Source of the DNA: an uncultured Lachnospiraceae bacterium
GTDB taxonomy: Bacteria > Bacillota > Clostridia > Lachnospirales > Lachnospiraceae
Assembly: GCA_937965795.1 (NCBI GenBank)
Contig: CALCMD010000038.1
Span: 13,161 to 77,160 of the forward strand
DNA: 64,000 nt
Direction of reading: 5' to 3'
The position numbers were made by a program, and so were the translations under genes. Positions within the stretch are counted from its first letter, which is position 1, and each line of letters opens with the position of its first letter. A model generated the notes under the pieces. It did no database searches and was not told the origin of the DNA. It saw only the letters and a list, made by a program, of their open reading frames with translations. This document shows, in pieces, positions 1-9,287 of the stretch.

Positions 1-192
1 TCCCTCTATGACATGAATCCCATGTTCTTTTTCATACTCTCTTAAAATTTTAACGGTATCGTCCTTCGAACCGTCATCCCGCACGTAAATTTCACAATTT
101 TCATAATCCTGCCGCAAAAGACTGTCAAGCTGCTCCCGGATGTATTTTTCCCCATTATAGGCAGACATTACAATATTTACTTTTGAACTCAT
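1..192 (-). CDS. GT2 family glycosyltransferase, N-terminal part (cut by window edge)
   Basis: Only the first 64 codons are in the window; the frame stays open to base 1. Translation starts MSSKVNIVMSAYNGEKYIRE and continues with a DDGS motif (VRDDGSKDDTV), the nucleotide-sugar binding start of a GT-A fold family 2 glycosyltransferase. The ATG at 192 has GGAG 8 bases upstream. It lies 11 bases downstream of the previous GT2 gene, so it is probably the next gene of the same polysaccharide operon. Donor and acceptor cannot be told. Confidence 0.8.
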   Translation of the reverse strand, partial: MSSKVNIVMSAYNGEKYIREQLDSLLRQDYENCEIYVRDDGSKDDTVKILREYEKEHGIHVIEG

Positions 193-203
193 AGAATGAT
201 CTC

Positions 204-1241
204 CTATACCATATATTTAAAAAAGGGAATCCGGGAAAATAGTTTAAGTCCCCTACAGATAATGGATTCCATATTCAAATACGAAACTAAAATCTTAATC
301 TTATGAAAAAAAGGAACTTCATTTCCTGCAAAAACAGGTTTTACCTTCTTCTTGGCTTTCTTCCATTTTTTTAGAAGAATCCTGCTTCTCCGGCTCTTTC
401 TTTCTTCCCTGCTCTCCGTACCATAAAGCTGACGCAGAGAAGAAAACTTCATCCCCAGTACAAAATTGCCAATATTTTCTGAATTCCCTTTCTTCTTAAA
501 GTAACGCATCACATCCAGCATATCCAGATAAATATCCTCTGCCTTTTTTACTGAACAACTGGTCGACCTTGTACCGCTCTCATGAATATAGCAGTACAAA
601 CTCTCTGGCACAAAAGCCACCGCATGCACTGTGCTAAAGATTTTTCCGCTTACTACCAAATCCTCCACATGCCTGTAATTTTCCGGGAACCAGATACCGT
701 CCTCTGTAAAAAGCGTTCTCTTAACAAGTTTAAAACATGCGCTGTTTAATGAAAGATAGGTATAGTTCAGAAACCAGTGCAAAACCTGTTTCCTTCCATA
801 GGTACATACTGTTTTATTCGGAAATTCTGTCTCATTAATTATCCGTACAGAACCATCCTTTTCAAAACAGACATTTTTCTCCTGACAAACTGCTGCTTCT
901 GCTCCAAGCTCCTGCACTGCCCTCAGCATCTTTTCATACATTTGTCTCTCTACATAGTCGTCGCAATCCACGAATCCAATATACTCCCCACAACTCTCAC
1001 GGATTCCTGTATTTCTTGCTCCTCCCGGACCCTGATTTTCCTGAATAATCAACCGAACCCTGCGATCCTTCTGCTGATATTCCCTGACTATCTCTGCCCC
1101 GCCATCCACAGAACCGTCGTCCACCACGACGATCTCAATCTCTTTTAATGTCTGCCCAACCAGGCTGTCGAGACACCGGCCAATCGTTTCTTTTCGGTTG
1201 TAAAGTGGTACGATGATACTGACTGCTGCACATTTTTCCAT
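204..1241 (-). CDS. GT2 family glycosyltransferase
   Basis: 345 aa, a typical length for a cytoplasmic GT-A fold family 2 glycosyltransferase that adds a sugar to a lipid-linked glycan. The N-terminus has VSIIVPLYNRKETI and VVVDDGS (about residues 37-43), then GPGGARNTGI and FVDCDDYVE (about 90-98), the metal/nucleotide-binding DxD-type motif. The C-terminal third is basic (many KK and RR) and ends in amphipathic segments that may contact the membrane. It follows the large membrane protein gene by 21 bases and precedes another GT2, so it belongs to the polysaccharide operon. Specificity unknown. Confidence 0.87.
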   Translation of the reverse strand: MEKCAAVSIIVPLYNRKETIGRCLDSLVGQTLKEIEIVVVDDGSVDGGAEIVREYQQKDRRVRLIIQENQGPGGARNTGIRESCGEYIGFVDCDDYVERQMYEKMLRAVQELGAEAAVCQEKNVCFEKDGSVRIINETEFPNKTVCTYGRKQVLHWFLNYTYLSLNSACFKLVKRTLFTEDGIWFPENYRHVEDLVVSGKIFSTVHAVAFVPESLYCYIHESGTRSTSCSVKKAEDIYLDMLDVMRYFKKKGNSENIGNFVLGMKFSSLRQLYGTESREERKSRRSRILLKKWKKAKKKVKPVFAGNEVPFFHKIKILVSYLNMESIICRGLKLFSRIPFFKYMV

Positions 1242-1262
1242 AATATTACCCGTATCTTCCTT

Positions 1263-3152
1263 CTACTCTTCTTCCCAAAGCGGCACATTTCCCAGATATT
1301 TGAAGTAGTATTCACCATCTCTTTCCTGAATCTCATAGAGATCTCCATCCTCTGCTGACTCAAACTTGAAATAATATCTCAGGTAATCATATTCCTTCTT
1401 TTTCTCTTTGGGATTTGAAAACCAAACATATTTATACTCTGTCTCCGTCAAAAGCTCCGGATATTTCGCTGCATTGATCAAAATCTGTTTGCCTTTATTT
1501 CTTGTTCCAATGGTATAGCTGTCGTGATCCCAGGCATACTGCCTGCCCAGCTCATAGGTAAGCATTTTTATGTTATTCGTTTCCAGCCTTCCCATCAAAA
1601 AAACACGTCCGTCGTCTTTGACCAGTTCCCGAAACTGTTCCACCTTCTCCTTCGTCTCCACACGCAGTTTCCAGTCACTCTCCTGCTCTCTCCGAACGGT
1701 GGAAACCTTTGGAATAAAGCTGCTGTTCGTACCATACAGGCAGGCCACAGAAACGGCCACAGAAACGGCTTTCACCTTAAAATTTCTGTCTATCTCCGCT
1801 TCGCGATAAAAAAGAGGGAAAAGGATCGCACAAAATCCTATCAGCATGTAGTATGCCGCATAACGTTCCAGTCCTGCTACGCTTTCGCTGTCCGATGCGC
1901 CGAACACATTCATATAGGCATAGAACATGACCCCCATATAGAGAAATGCGCCTGCAAGGTAGAGAACCCAGATCGTTTTCACTTCATTTTTACGCTTTTT
2001 CAATGCAGATGTCAACAAAAAGATACCTGCCGCATACAGTCCAAAGAAAATGACATAACTCATATACGGCATTTTTGCACTGCTTTCAATCGCTGTAAAG
2101 CTCTTATCTAAAATGGAGCTGAAAATCTGAGAGGCATTTTTATTCACACTTCCAACACCCCGGCTCAGCACATTTGTAGAAATAATCCTGGACCAGACCA
2201 GATTCAGTAAAAACGGTGTGATCAACAAAGGAAGAAACCGCAGGTATTTTTTCTGCAACGCCACTCTAAGCTTTTTCAAGCCGATGACGTCATCCTGACA
2301 ATCCCTGAAATATTCAGAAAGAAATGCAGTCAGAATAACCATACACGCAAACAGCGGTCCTACCAGGCTTTTCATGGCCGCTGTCACCGTCAGGCTGCTA
2401 AACAGAAACATCCAGTTGACTTTCTCCTCTTTTCTCCACAAAATCCACGCAAGGATTCCCCCTGTCCACATCGGCAGAACATAATCCTGCAAAATCGTAT
2501 AATACTTCACATAGCTGACCAGATTAAGCGAAAAGAAAACCACAGCCGCATAGGAAAATACAGATTTCCAACGCTTCCATCCAGATCCGCGGCATGGAAG
2601 CATGACCGGTATGAAAGTCAATATGAAATTCCCCACAAAGGTATTACTTTCTATAAACTCTCCAATACCCGAAAAAAAATACTGGAACATCGTACAGATT
2701 GAGAACGTAACCGCATCACCTGTAAACTCCGGCCCATATGGAAGCCGCCCTGTCGCCGCCATATATTTTACAGCGCTCCCCCACTGGTAAACCTCATCCG
2801 GATAGGTAAACAGCGCCTTGCGAAAACTACAGCCGCAATAGATAAATACGACTCCTATAACGATCAGGGACGGTGATACAAAGGAAAACACTCTTTTTCC
2901 AAATGTCTCCTCCCGCCTTCCTCTGCCTTTGTTGATCAGAAACAGCGCCGCTCCGGCCGCAGCCAGAACTGCCGCCGCAGGATACACATATTTCGCGTTT
3001 CCAAGAATCCCTGCCAGAAAAGTCGCAGCCATAATCGTAATTGCTGATGCAGCCATACTTTCTTCTGTGCAGATCCCCGCCAGTTGATACCAGAACAGGG
3101 AAATCAGCAAAAACACGAAAAATATTATTGACAATGTTAGCATATTACTCAT
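1263..3152 (-). CDS. Polytopic membrane protein, GT-C glycosyltransferase-like
   Basis: 629 aa with about a dozen hydrophobic segments and a soluble C-terminal tail of about 120 residues. After the first segments there is an acidic YPDEVYQWG motif, reminiscent of the DE/DD loop that GT-C enzymes (PMT, ArnT, DUF2142-like) use for polyprenyl-phosphate sugars. The ATG has AAGGAG 8 bases upstream and sits 23 bases after the nucleotide-sugar dehydrogenase gene. In this context a GT-C that decorates glycan outside the membrane, or a polymerase/ligase, would fit; the sequence does not decide. Family assignment is inference from topology and one motif. Confidence 0.6.
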   Translation of the reverse strand: MSNMLTLSIIFFVFLLISLFWYQLAGICTEESMAASAITIMAATFLAGILGNAKYVYPAAAVLAAAGAALFLINKGRGRREETFGKRVFSFVSPSLIVIGVVFIYCGCSFRKALFTYPDEVYQWGSAVKYMAATGRLPYGPEFTGDAVTFSICTMFQYFFSGIGEFIESNTFVGNFILTFIPVMLPCRGSGWKRWKSVFSYAAVVFFSLNLVSYVKYYTILQDYVLPMWTGGILAWILWRKEEKVNWMFLFSSLTVTAAMKSLVGPLFACMVILTAFLSEYFRDCQDDVIGLKKLRVALQKKYLRFLPLLITPFLLNLVWSRIISTNVLSRGVGSVNKNASQIFSSILDKSFTAIESSAKMPYMSYVIFFGLYAAGIFLLTSALKKRKNEVKTIWVLYLAGAFLYMGVMFYAYMNVFGASDSESVAGLERYAAYYMLIGFCAILFPLFYREAEIDRNFKVKAVSVAVSVACLYGTNSSFIPKVSTVRREQESDWKLRVETKEKVEQFRELVKDDGRVFLMGRLETNNIKMLTYELGRQYAWDHDSYTIGTRNKGKQILINAAKYPELLTETEYKYVWFSNPKEKKKEYDYLRYYFKFESAEDGDLYEIQERDGEYYFKYLGNVPLWEEE

Positions 3153-3175
3153 GGAGAAATCTCCTTGTCGCCTTC

Positions 3176-4489
3176 TTATAGTACTTCAATATTTTCTCTG
3201 TCTTTTACATGTTTCATGACATTCTTTGTATCAAAAATCGCTTTCGCATATTTCTGTACAAATTCATAATCCACATTGGTGTGCGCCGTCGTTACCATCA
3301 CAAGATCCATGCTTTCTACAAGCTCCCTTGTCAGCTCCGGTTCACTTTGACGGGATTCCCCTTTATAACGGTACTCTTTTACCCACGGATCATAATAAAC
3401 TGCCTGCGCGCCCACTTTCTGAAGTTCTTCGATGACGCGCAGCGCCGGACTTTCCCTGTAATCGTCAATGTCCTGCTTATATGCCACGCCAAGCACCAGT
3501 ACTTTCGAGCCGTTCAGCGCCTTCTGGAATCTGTTCAAAATCTTCCCTGCACGTTCCACGCAATACTCCGGCATACGGTCGTTGATCATCATAGAGCTTT
3601 CAATCATGGAAGTATGGAAGCCGTATTCACGCGCCTTCCAGGAAAGATAATAAGGATCAAGGGGAATACAGTGTCCTCCCAGACCCGGTCCCGGATAAAA
3701 AGCCTGGAAACCATAAGGCTTTGTCTTTGCCGCATCAATAACCTCCCACATGCTAATGCCCATTTCCTGACAAAGCATCGTCAGCTCATTGACCAGTCCG
3801 ATATTAATATTGCGGTATGTGTTTTCCAGAATTTTCTCCATCTCCGCAATTGCCGGGGAGGAAACCTCGCATACCTCTCCCTCCAAAACCGCGCGATACA
3901 TTGCCGCAATCACTTCCGTCGCATCTTTTCCAATCGCTCCGACGACTTTCGGCGTGTTTTTGGTTTTATAAATCAGATTTCCCGGATCGACACGCTCCGG
4001 TGAAAATCCCAGATAAAAATCTTCCCCGCATTTCAAACCGGACCCCTCTTCCAGAATCGGTTTGATCAATTCTTCTGTCGTTCCGGGGTAAGTTGTGGAC
4101 TCTAAGACTACCATTGTATTTTTTGTCAGATATTTCGCAATCGCTTCCGTAGAAGATTTCACATAACTGATATCCGGCTGCTGATGCTCATCGAGCGGCG
4201 TCGGCACACAGATTGCAATAAAATCCACATCCTTCACAAAACTAAAATCTGTTGTGGCAACCAGCATTTTCTCCTCTACCAGCCTCTTCAAATCACTGTC
4301 CACGACGTCGCCGATATAATTATGGCCTTCGTTGACCATGTGTACCTTGCTGTCCTGCACATCGAATCCGATCGTGTGAAATCCTGCTTTCGCCTTTTCT
4401 ACTGCCAGCGGAAGTCCTACATATCCCAGGCCGACAACTCCTACTTTAATCTCCCTATTTTCAATCTTTTTTAATAAATACTCTTTCAT
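3176..4489 (-). CDS. Nucleotide sugar dehydrogenase (UDP-GlcNAc/ManNAc 6-dehydrogenase type)
   Basis: 437 aa. Oxidises C6 of a UDP-sugar to a uronic acid using two NAD+. The N-terminal Rossmann motif is VGVVGLGYVGLPLA; ICVPTPLDE, ESTTYPGTTEE and FSPERVDPGN follow; the catalytic cysteine is in GLGGHCIPLDP (about residue 263); GVAYKQDIDDYRESP starts the C-terminal UDP-binding domain. These variants resemble WbpA/TviB/WecC-type enzymes acting on N-acetylhexosamines, not the UDP-glucose dehydrogenase at 30.2 kb, so the locus may make two uronic acids. The start at 4489 is preferred over an in-frame ATG 8 codons upstream because GGAGGT lies 4 bases before it. Confidence 0.88.
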   Translation of the reverse strand: MKEYLLKKIENREIKVGVVGLGYVGLPLAVEKAKAGFHTIGFDVQDSKVHMVNEGHNYIGDVVDSDLKRLVEEKMLVATTDFSFVKDVDFIAICVPTPLDEHQQPDISYVKSSTEAIAKYLTKNTMVVLESTTYPGTTEELIKPILEEGSGLKCGEDFYLGFSPERVDPGNLIYKTKNTPKVVGAIGKDATEVIAAMYRAVLEGEVCEVSSPAIAEMEKILENTYRNINIGLVNELTMLCQEMGISMWEVIDAAKTKPYGFQAFYPGPGLGGHCIPLDPYYLSWKAREYGFHTSMIESSMMINDRMPEYCVERAGKILNRFQKALNGSKVLVLGVAYKQDIDDYRESPALRVIEELQKVGAQAVYYDPWVKEYRYKGESRQSEPELTRELVESMDLVMVTTAHTNVDYEFVQKYAKAIFDTKNVMKHVKDRENIEVL

Positions 4490-4537
4490 TTTACCTCCAT
4501 CTATCTGCTGCAAGCCGCAGCCAGATCATCTCGTTTC

Positions 4538-5767
4538 TTATTCTATGAATGAAATATCTGAAACCAGGATTCTTGGATACATATGAAAATCCCCGCCTTC
4601 TGATTTCAGATATACCATATCCAATGTTCCGCTGACACGAACCGAATCACCGATGACCGGCAGCGCATCATAATCCCCCTCAGAGTCATAAACACAGGCA
4701 TAGTATTTCCCCTCGCCCGCAGAATAAGTCTCTGACTCAACCATCAACAGCAGCTCTCCCTGAGGGTCTGTTCCAAATTCCCTGACCTTTCCGGAAAACT
4801 CTGCCTTGCACTCTTTGTATTCATAAGGATAATCCAGAAAATTCTGATACTCATAAACAAGATTTTTAAAATCAACCGCACGGTTTTCTTTCGTCGCTGT
4901 CACAGCGTGAATCAGCGGATACTGCGCGATTGCCGACGCATTCTCATCTTCTCCAGCCATGCCTCCCGTAAACCCATAAATCCGGATTTTTTCGCCCACT
5001 GCAATATCCGGCATATAATTCTCCGCCATTTTCGGATATTCGATGTTGTACGAAACAAGATAGAAATTTCCCTGTGCATCTTTGACTTTCAGCCAGGCCG
5101 TCAATTCGGTTTCCATCTCCGGAGAAGCTTCTTCGTCCTCCTCCTCGTCCACATCACGTATCTGGATTTCCCGAAGAAACTTCTCCTCAACCTCACAGTC
5201 CAGATATATTTTCTCGTAGTAGGGCCCATTCGCATCATAAATCAGCTCTGCATAATTGAATTTTCTTGCATCCGCCATGATTTCTGAGACTCTCATTCCC
5301 TTATAATATCTGTCATAGCCCGTCACCTGATCGGTTTCTGCATCGTATAAAACGGAAATGCCATAGGGAATATCCTTATGAAAAGTTATCTTCTCATAAG
5401 TATCGCTGTTTTCCTGCTGTACCACAATCTCTCCATTTTTCGTATTATTGGCGAACTTCCCGTCATAAGAAACCGCTTTGCTGATATTGGTAAAAGTCCC
5501 TTTTCCCGCTATCCTTCCCTCTTTCCATTTTCCGGTATAGGATACTTCGTCCTGTTCTTTTCCATCACGCATCACATATCCATGAAAGGTTCCTTCGCCG
5601 TAGGGCTTTCCTTCCTGTATCTCTCCAGTGTAACTGCCTGTACAAATGGTACCGCCCCAATAGAAAGAATGGGGGATGGAAGCCTGTCCCGCTTTCTGCC
5701 CTTTTGCACATCCCACAGCCATCAATAATGCAAAACACATCACTGGAACTATTTTTTTCTTTCTCAA
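4538..5767 (-). CDS. MORN-repeat lipoprotein of unknown function
   Basis: 409 aa from a TTG start. The N-terminus is a lipoprotein signal (RKKKIVPVMCFALL then lipobox AVGC, cysteine near residue 20), so it should be anchored outside the membrane. The mature N-terminal third has MORN-like repeats (GTICTGSYTGEIQEGKPYGE, YTGKWKEGRIAGKGTF, YDGKFANNTKNGE). The rest contains a very acidic stretch (VDEEEDEEA) and two regions that could be small beta-barrels. The TTG at 5767 has GTGAGGTG upstream. The in-frame ATG at 5809 falls inside the promoter spacer and cannot be transcribed from it. The gene sits between the flippase and the dehydrogenase, so a surface role linked to the polysaccharide is plausible. 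Confidence 0.75.
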   Translation of the reverse strand: MRKKKIVPVMCFALLMAVGCAKGQKAGQASIPHSFYWGGTICTGSYTGEIQEGKPYGEGTFHGYVMRDGKEQDEVSYTGKWKEGRIAGKGTFTNISKAVSYDGKFANNTKNGEIVVQQENSDTYEKITFHKDIPYGISVLYDAETDQVTGYDRYYKGMRVSEIMADARKFNYAELIYDANGPYYEKIYLDCEVEEKFLREIQIRDVDEEEDEEASPEMETELTAWLKVKDAQGNFYLVSYNIEYPKMAENYMPDIAVGEKIRIYGFTGGMAGEDENASAIAQYPLIHAVTATKENRAVDFKNLVYEYQNFLDYPYEYKECKAEFSGKVREFGTDPQGELLLMVESETYSAGEGKYYACVYDSEGDYDALPVIGDSVRVSGTLDMVYLKSEGGDFHMYPRILVSDISFIE

Positions 5768-5797
5768 ATTATTACACCTCACCCATAAACTACTACC

Positions 5798-5826
5798 ATT
5801 ATATACCAAGTACTTTGCCCCGTCAA
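5798..5826 (-). promoter_or_regulatory. Sigma-A-type promoter for the MORN lipoprotein gene
   Basis: On the minus strand, TTGACG (5826-5821), a 17-base spacer and TATAAT (5803-5798). The -35 overlaps the last codons of the flippase gene. Predicted RNA start is about 25-30 bases before the TTG start codon. Confidence 0.8.
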
Positions 5827-7295
5827 CGCTTATCCCCGGAAAAATGAATCTGCTTGAAAAGATCCTGTAGGGTTCCCAGAACCAGTTTCCACAGCCTTAC
5901 AAATTCTTTTCGATACAGCAAGGTCAGGGTCAAAATCAACAAAGCAATACTTCCCATTCGCATCCACTGCCTGTCACTCAGAAACATGTTGAGAAAACAG
6001 GCCGTCAGCATCAGCAGGATTGCCAGAACACTTCTTTTATAAGAGTTCACGCACTTATAATATCTTTCCCCAAGAACGCTTCGAATAGCCAGATATACCA
6101 GCCCCGCCAATGCCGAGGCAACGGCTGCGCCCAGCGAACCAAACCCCGGAATCAGAAAATAGCATCCTGTAATATTTACAATCAGAGAGCCCAGGATAAA
6201 AATGATATTCAACTGCGTTTTCTTTGCAATCGTAATGCCCATTCCCGTACTCTCCGAAATCGTATAACAAATCGGCGCAATCAGTAAAAACGCAAAAAAG
6301 TTTTTCGAAGAACGGTAGGATTCTCCCAGTAATAAAAATATAAGATCCTGAAAAAACAAAATCCCCATGCCAAATAATACCATAACATATGTGATATAAT
6401 TATGTACGGCGCTGATTTTCTTCTGTTCTCTTCTGTAATTCTCATAAACAAACGCCGTCCAGTACATATTAAAGCCTGTCTGGATCAGATTGATCAGGGA
6501 AGCTATGGAAACTGCCGAGGAATACACGCCCAAAGCGCTAAAGGTCAGCTTCTGCTTAATCAGAAGATTCGAGATGGAAGTATTCAGCCACGCAATAATG
6601 GAAGCCGGCATAAGGGGCAGGCCGAACTTCATCATTCCCTTTAGCGCTTCCTTATCATAAACCAGCTCTTTGCGTGACGCAACACGCGCATCCTTCTGAA
6701 TAAACCAGTATGCGATCAGCAAAAGCAGCGTCAACCCTGTATAAAACAGTACGGCGCTATAGTATGTCGTATCCCAGCCGGCACATACCATATATGCCAC
6801 CTTCGTACAGACCACGATCAATAAGGACTGTATGGAAAACCGAATACAATCCTGCCGCATCCGGTAATTCAAATTGAACAGCCTCAGAATTGCCATCGTG
6901 TAAATCGAAACTGCCAGACATAAAAAGATAATACTCCTGCCTTCTCCGACAACCTCAAAAGCAATGTCTTTACGAAACGGAATCAAAACCGCCACTCCGA
7001 TGACCGTAATGATCGTCGTCACAATCAGGCAATAACTGAAAATCCATCTGTTGTTTCTGCCATGAATCCCTTCATAATAAAAACGTGTATACGTCTGATC
7101 CAGTCCGCACAAAACGACCGTCATTCCTAAATTCACGACTGTCGTAAACATATTGATTTTTCCCATCGCATCCGGATCAAAAATTCTTGTTATAATGGGA
7201 ATCGTAAAAAAGCTTATCACAAATCCAATCCAGGTACTCATGGAAAATCCTACGATATTTTTCAGAAAGCTTTTTGCATTTACTTTTTCCGCCAT
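5823..7295 (-). CDS. Wzx/MurJ-like polysaccharide flippase (MOP superfamily)
   Basis: 490 aa, polytopic, about 12-14 membrane segments. The N-terminus (FLKNIVGFSMSTWIGFVISF, then ITRIFDPDAMGKIN) is typical of RfbX/Wzx oligosaccharide flippases, which turn undecaprenyl-linked repeat units to the outer face. The start at 7295 (MAEKV) is preferred over an ATG four codons earlier because AAAGGATGGTG then fits as ribosome binding site. It has its own promoter directly upstream. The locus also encodes an ABC-2 exporter, so two export routes are present. Confidence 0.85.
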   Translation of the reverse strand: MAEKVNAKSFLKNIVGFSMSTWIGFVISFFTIPIITRIFDPDAMGKINMFTTVVNLGMTVVLCGLDQTYTRFYYEGIHGRNNRWIFSYCLIVTTIITVIGVAVLIPFRKDIAFEVVGEGRSIIFLCLAVSIYTMAILRLFNLNYRMRQDCIRFSIQSLLIVVCTKVAYMVCAGWDTTYYSAVLFYTGLTLLLLIAYWFIQKDARVASRKELVYDKEALKGMMKFGLPLMPASIIAWLNTSISNLLIKQKLTFSALGVYSSAVSIASLINLIQTGFNMYWTAFVYENYRREQKKISAVHNYITYVMVLFGMGILFFQDLIFLLLGESYRSSKNFFAFLLIAPICYTISESTGMGITIAKKTQLNIIFILGSLIVNITGCYFLIPGFGSLGAAVASALAGLVYLAIRSVLGERYYKCVNSYKRSVLAILLMLTACFLNMFLSDRQWMRMGSIALLILTLTLLYRKEFVRLWKLVLGTLQDLFKQIHFSGDKR

Positions 7296-7326
7296 ATCTT
7301 TCACCATCCTTTACAGACTACAGCCC

Positions 7327-7355
7327 ATTATATAGGCAGTTTATTCCCGCGTCAA
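7327..7355 (-). promoter_or_regulatory. Sigma-A-type promoter for the flippase gene
   Basis: Minus strand TTGACG (7355-7350), 17-base spacer, TATAAT (7332-7327). It starts 9 bases after the stop of the DUF2142-type gene and gives an RNA start about 25 bases before the flippase start. Confidence 0.8.
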
Positions 7356-7363
7356 ACCTTATC

Positions 7364-9274
7364 TCAAAGCAGCCTGCCGCCAAGAGCCAGCCCTGAAAGC
7401 GCCGCCGCCTGCAAAATACAGGCCGAAACACAGGCCAGCTTTACGATCGCGGACGTGCCGATCTGAACCCGAATCTTTGTATTGGTAAGCAAAAGAGCAA
7501 AGAGATACAAGAGCGGCAGATAATACCTTGCCTGCACGCCTGCGATCTCCATAGCGCCGACCGGAGTAAAACTCAGATAAAGGGCCGTCCAGATGAGCAG
7601 AACAATCACTGAAAAAATACCCCACATCCAGACCTTTTCCCATGCTCTGCACCGGGCAATCCTCTCATTCCCCGGCTCCTGGGCAAAAAGCAGTACCGTC
7701 AGCACGGGAAGCAGCAGTACACACCACTTATCTCCCAGTGTTCCCATCGAGGAATAACTTAAAAGCATCAAATTGCCAAAAAAGTAATTTCCTGACTCCA
7801 CATCCCCCAGATTTCTGAAATTATCCAGTGCAAACACACTTCGGAACATAAGCTTCACACTCTCCCAGGGATGCCGGATCATGGAAATCAACTGCCGCAC
7901 CGCACTGGTATCTCCTCCTCTGGAATCTCCTCCAAAGGAAAGATTTCCCGCCAAAGCATTGGTAATCACGGGCAGAACAAACGTCAGCATAACCAGGGCA
8001 AAAATCACAAGGATTCCAACGCCAAGCGCCGCTTTTTCTTTCCGCGGCCTTTTTTGAAGCTGCGGAAGGAGGAGCAGCAGAAGAACCACGGGAATATATA
8101 CAGCCTTAGAAAGACATCCGAACACGAACAGGCACCCTGCGCCAAGCACCCCCGGTACATTCATTCGCTCCTCTCCGAAAAAAGTCTCGCGGCACCACAG
8201 CACACATCCCAGCGTAAGAAATGAGAACACTACTGCGTCATATGTGTAAGCACATGCCTGAAAAAGCGACGTGGGCATCATGGCAATAAATGCCACAAAA
8301 AGCTTTTTACTCTTTGCCAGCCGTATCGCCCAGAACATGACAAACACATATAAGAACAGGTTTCCAAACTTTCCAAAAGCAAACAGCATGGAAAAAGGCA
8401 GATGCAGCAGTTTTCCGATTCCCAGAAAGAGAGCCATCGGCAGATAGGCAACATCTTTATAGGAAATCAGCATGGAAGCTCTTTCCTCCTGCTTTACCGC
8501 ATGTTTCCCTTTTTCATTCATATACGCCCTCAACTGTGCAAACTCCGCTTTCGTATTGCATCTGAAATTCGTTCTTTCCACAATATCCTGCGCCGCCTCC
8601 GACCATTTCACCGTCCGGCCGCTGGCTATGGTATAAGTTCTTTTGAAATGGATCTGCTCATCCCACGAATTGCACATGGGCTGTGCCAATGCAATCAGCA
8701 AAATACCAAAGGACAACGCAAAAGCTGCAAAATACCACTCCACATTTTTCACAAAAGCCTTCTCAAAACCAATCGCGTATAACAGGCTAAGCAGAACCAG
8801 AACGAACAGCACCCGGAATTTGTTCAGCTCGAACCGGTTCGAAAGCGCCACCCCCTTAAGCTCCATGCCCTCCGTTTTTTTCATGGTGATTCTTAAGGAC
8901 GTCACCTTTTTTCCAAGATTCGTACTGTATTCCGGAAAATAAGAACTCACGGTATCGCTGTAGCTGCCCGCCTCTTTCTTTCCGAACCCGTTGATTTCCT
9001 TCGTCTTTATCCTGTATATTGTATTTTCCGGGAAGTTTCCAAGCAGACGAATCTGACGGACATAGATTCCATCGGCCGCCTGAAACTGCACCCGGTATTT
9101 TTCCACGCCGCCCTCTTCGATGACTGTAATGTTCCGGCTGATGTCCAGAGCATCATAGCCGCCCTTGAGCGCATGAACATTCGCAATCAGCTCGACACAC
9201 GCCGCCGCAAGAACGATTACGAGCGCCGCAAGGATTCTCTTCTGTTTTTTTAACCTGTCCCAAACTCTGTTCAA
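7364..9274 (-). CDS. DUF2142-like polytopic membrane protein (putative GT-C)
   Basis: 636 aa. One N-terminal membrane segment, an extracytoplasmic beta-rich domain of about 120 residues, then about 11 membrane segments. The motif NSWDEQIHFKRTY at the first loop of the multi-pass part matches the acidic DE-H motif of DUF2142 proteins (usually PPDE..H), which are thought to be GT-C-like polyprenyl-sugar-dependent glycosyltransferases. The TTG start at 9274 has AAGGAG 8 bases upstream and leaves a 13-base gap; the upstream in-frame ATG at 9349 would overlap the previous gene by 62 bases and lacks a site. Confidence 0.7.
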   Translation of the reverse strand: MNRVWDRLKKQKRILAALVIVLAAACVELIANVHALKGGYDALDISRNITVIEEGGVEKYRVQFQAADGIYVRQIRLLGNFPENTIYRIKTKEINGFGKKEAGSYSDTVSSYFPEYSTNLGKKVTSLRITMKKTEGMELKGVALSNRFELNKFRVLFVLVLLSLLYAIGFEKAFVKNVEWYFAAFALSFGILLIALAQPMCNSWDEQIHFKRTYTIASGRTVKWSEAAQDIVERTNFRCNTKAEFAQLRAYMNEKGKHAVKQEERASMLISYKDVAYLPMALFLGIGKLLHLPFSMLFAFGKFGNLFLYVFVMFWAIRLAKSKKLFVAFIAMMPTSLFQACAYTYDAVVFSFLTLGCVLWCRETFFGEERMNVPGVLGAGCLFVFGCLSKAVYIPVVLLLLLLPQLQKRPRKEKAALGVGILVIFALVMLTFVLPVITNALAGNLSFGGDSRGGDTSAVRQLISMIRHPWESVKLMFRSVFALDNFRNLGDVESGNYFFGNLMLLSYSSMGTLGDKWCVLLLPVLTVLLFAQEPGNERIARCRAWEKVWMWGIFSVIVLLIWTALYLSFTPVGAMEIAGVQARYYLPLLYLFALLLTNTKIRVQIGTSAIVKLACVSACILQAAALSGLALGGRLL

Positions 9275-9287
9275 ACTTCTTTCTCCT

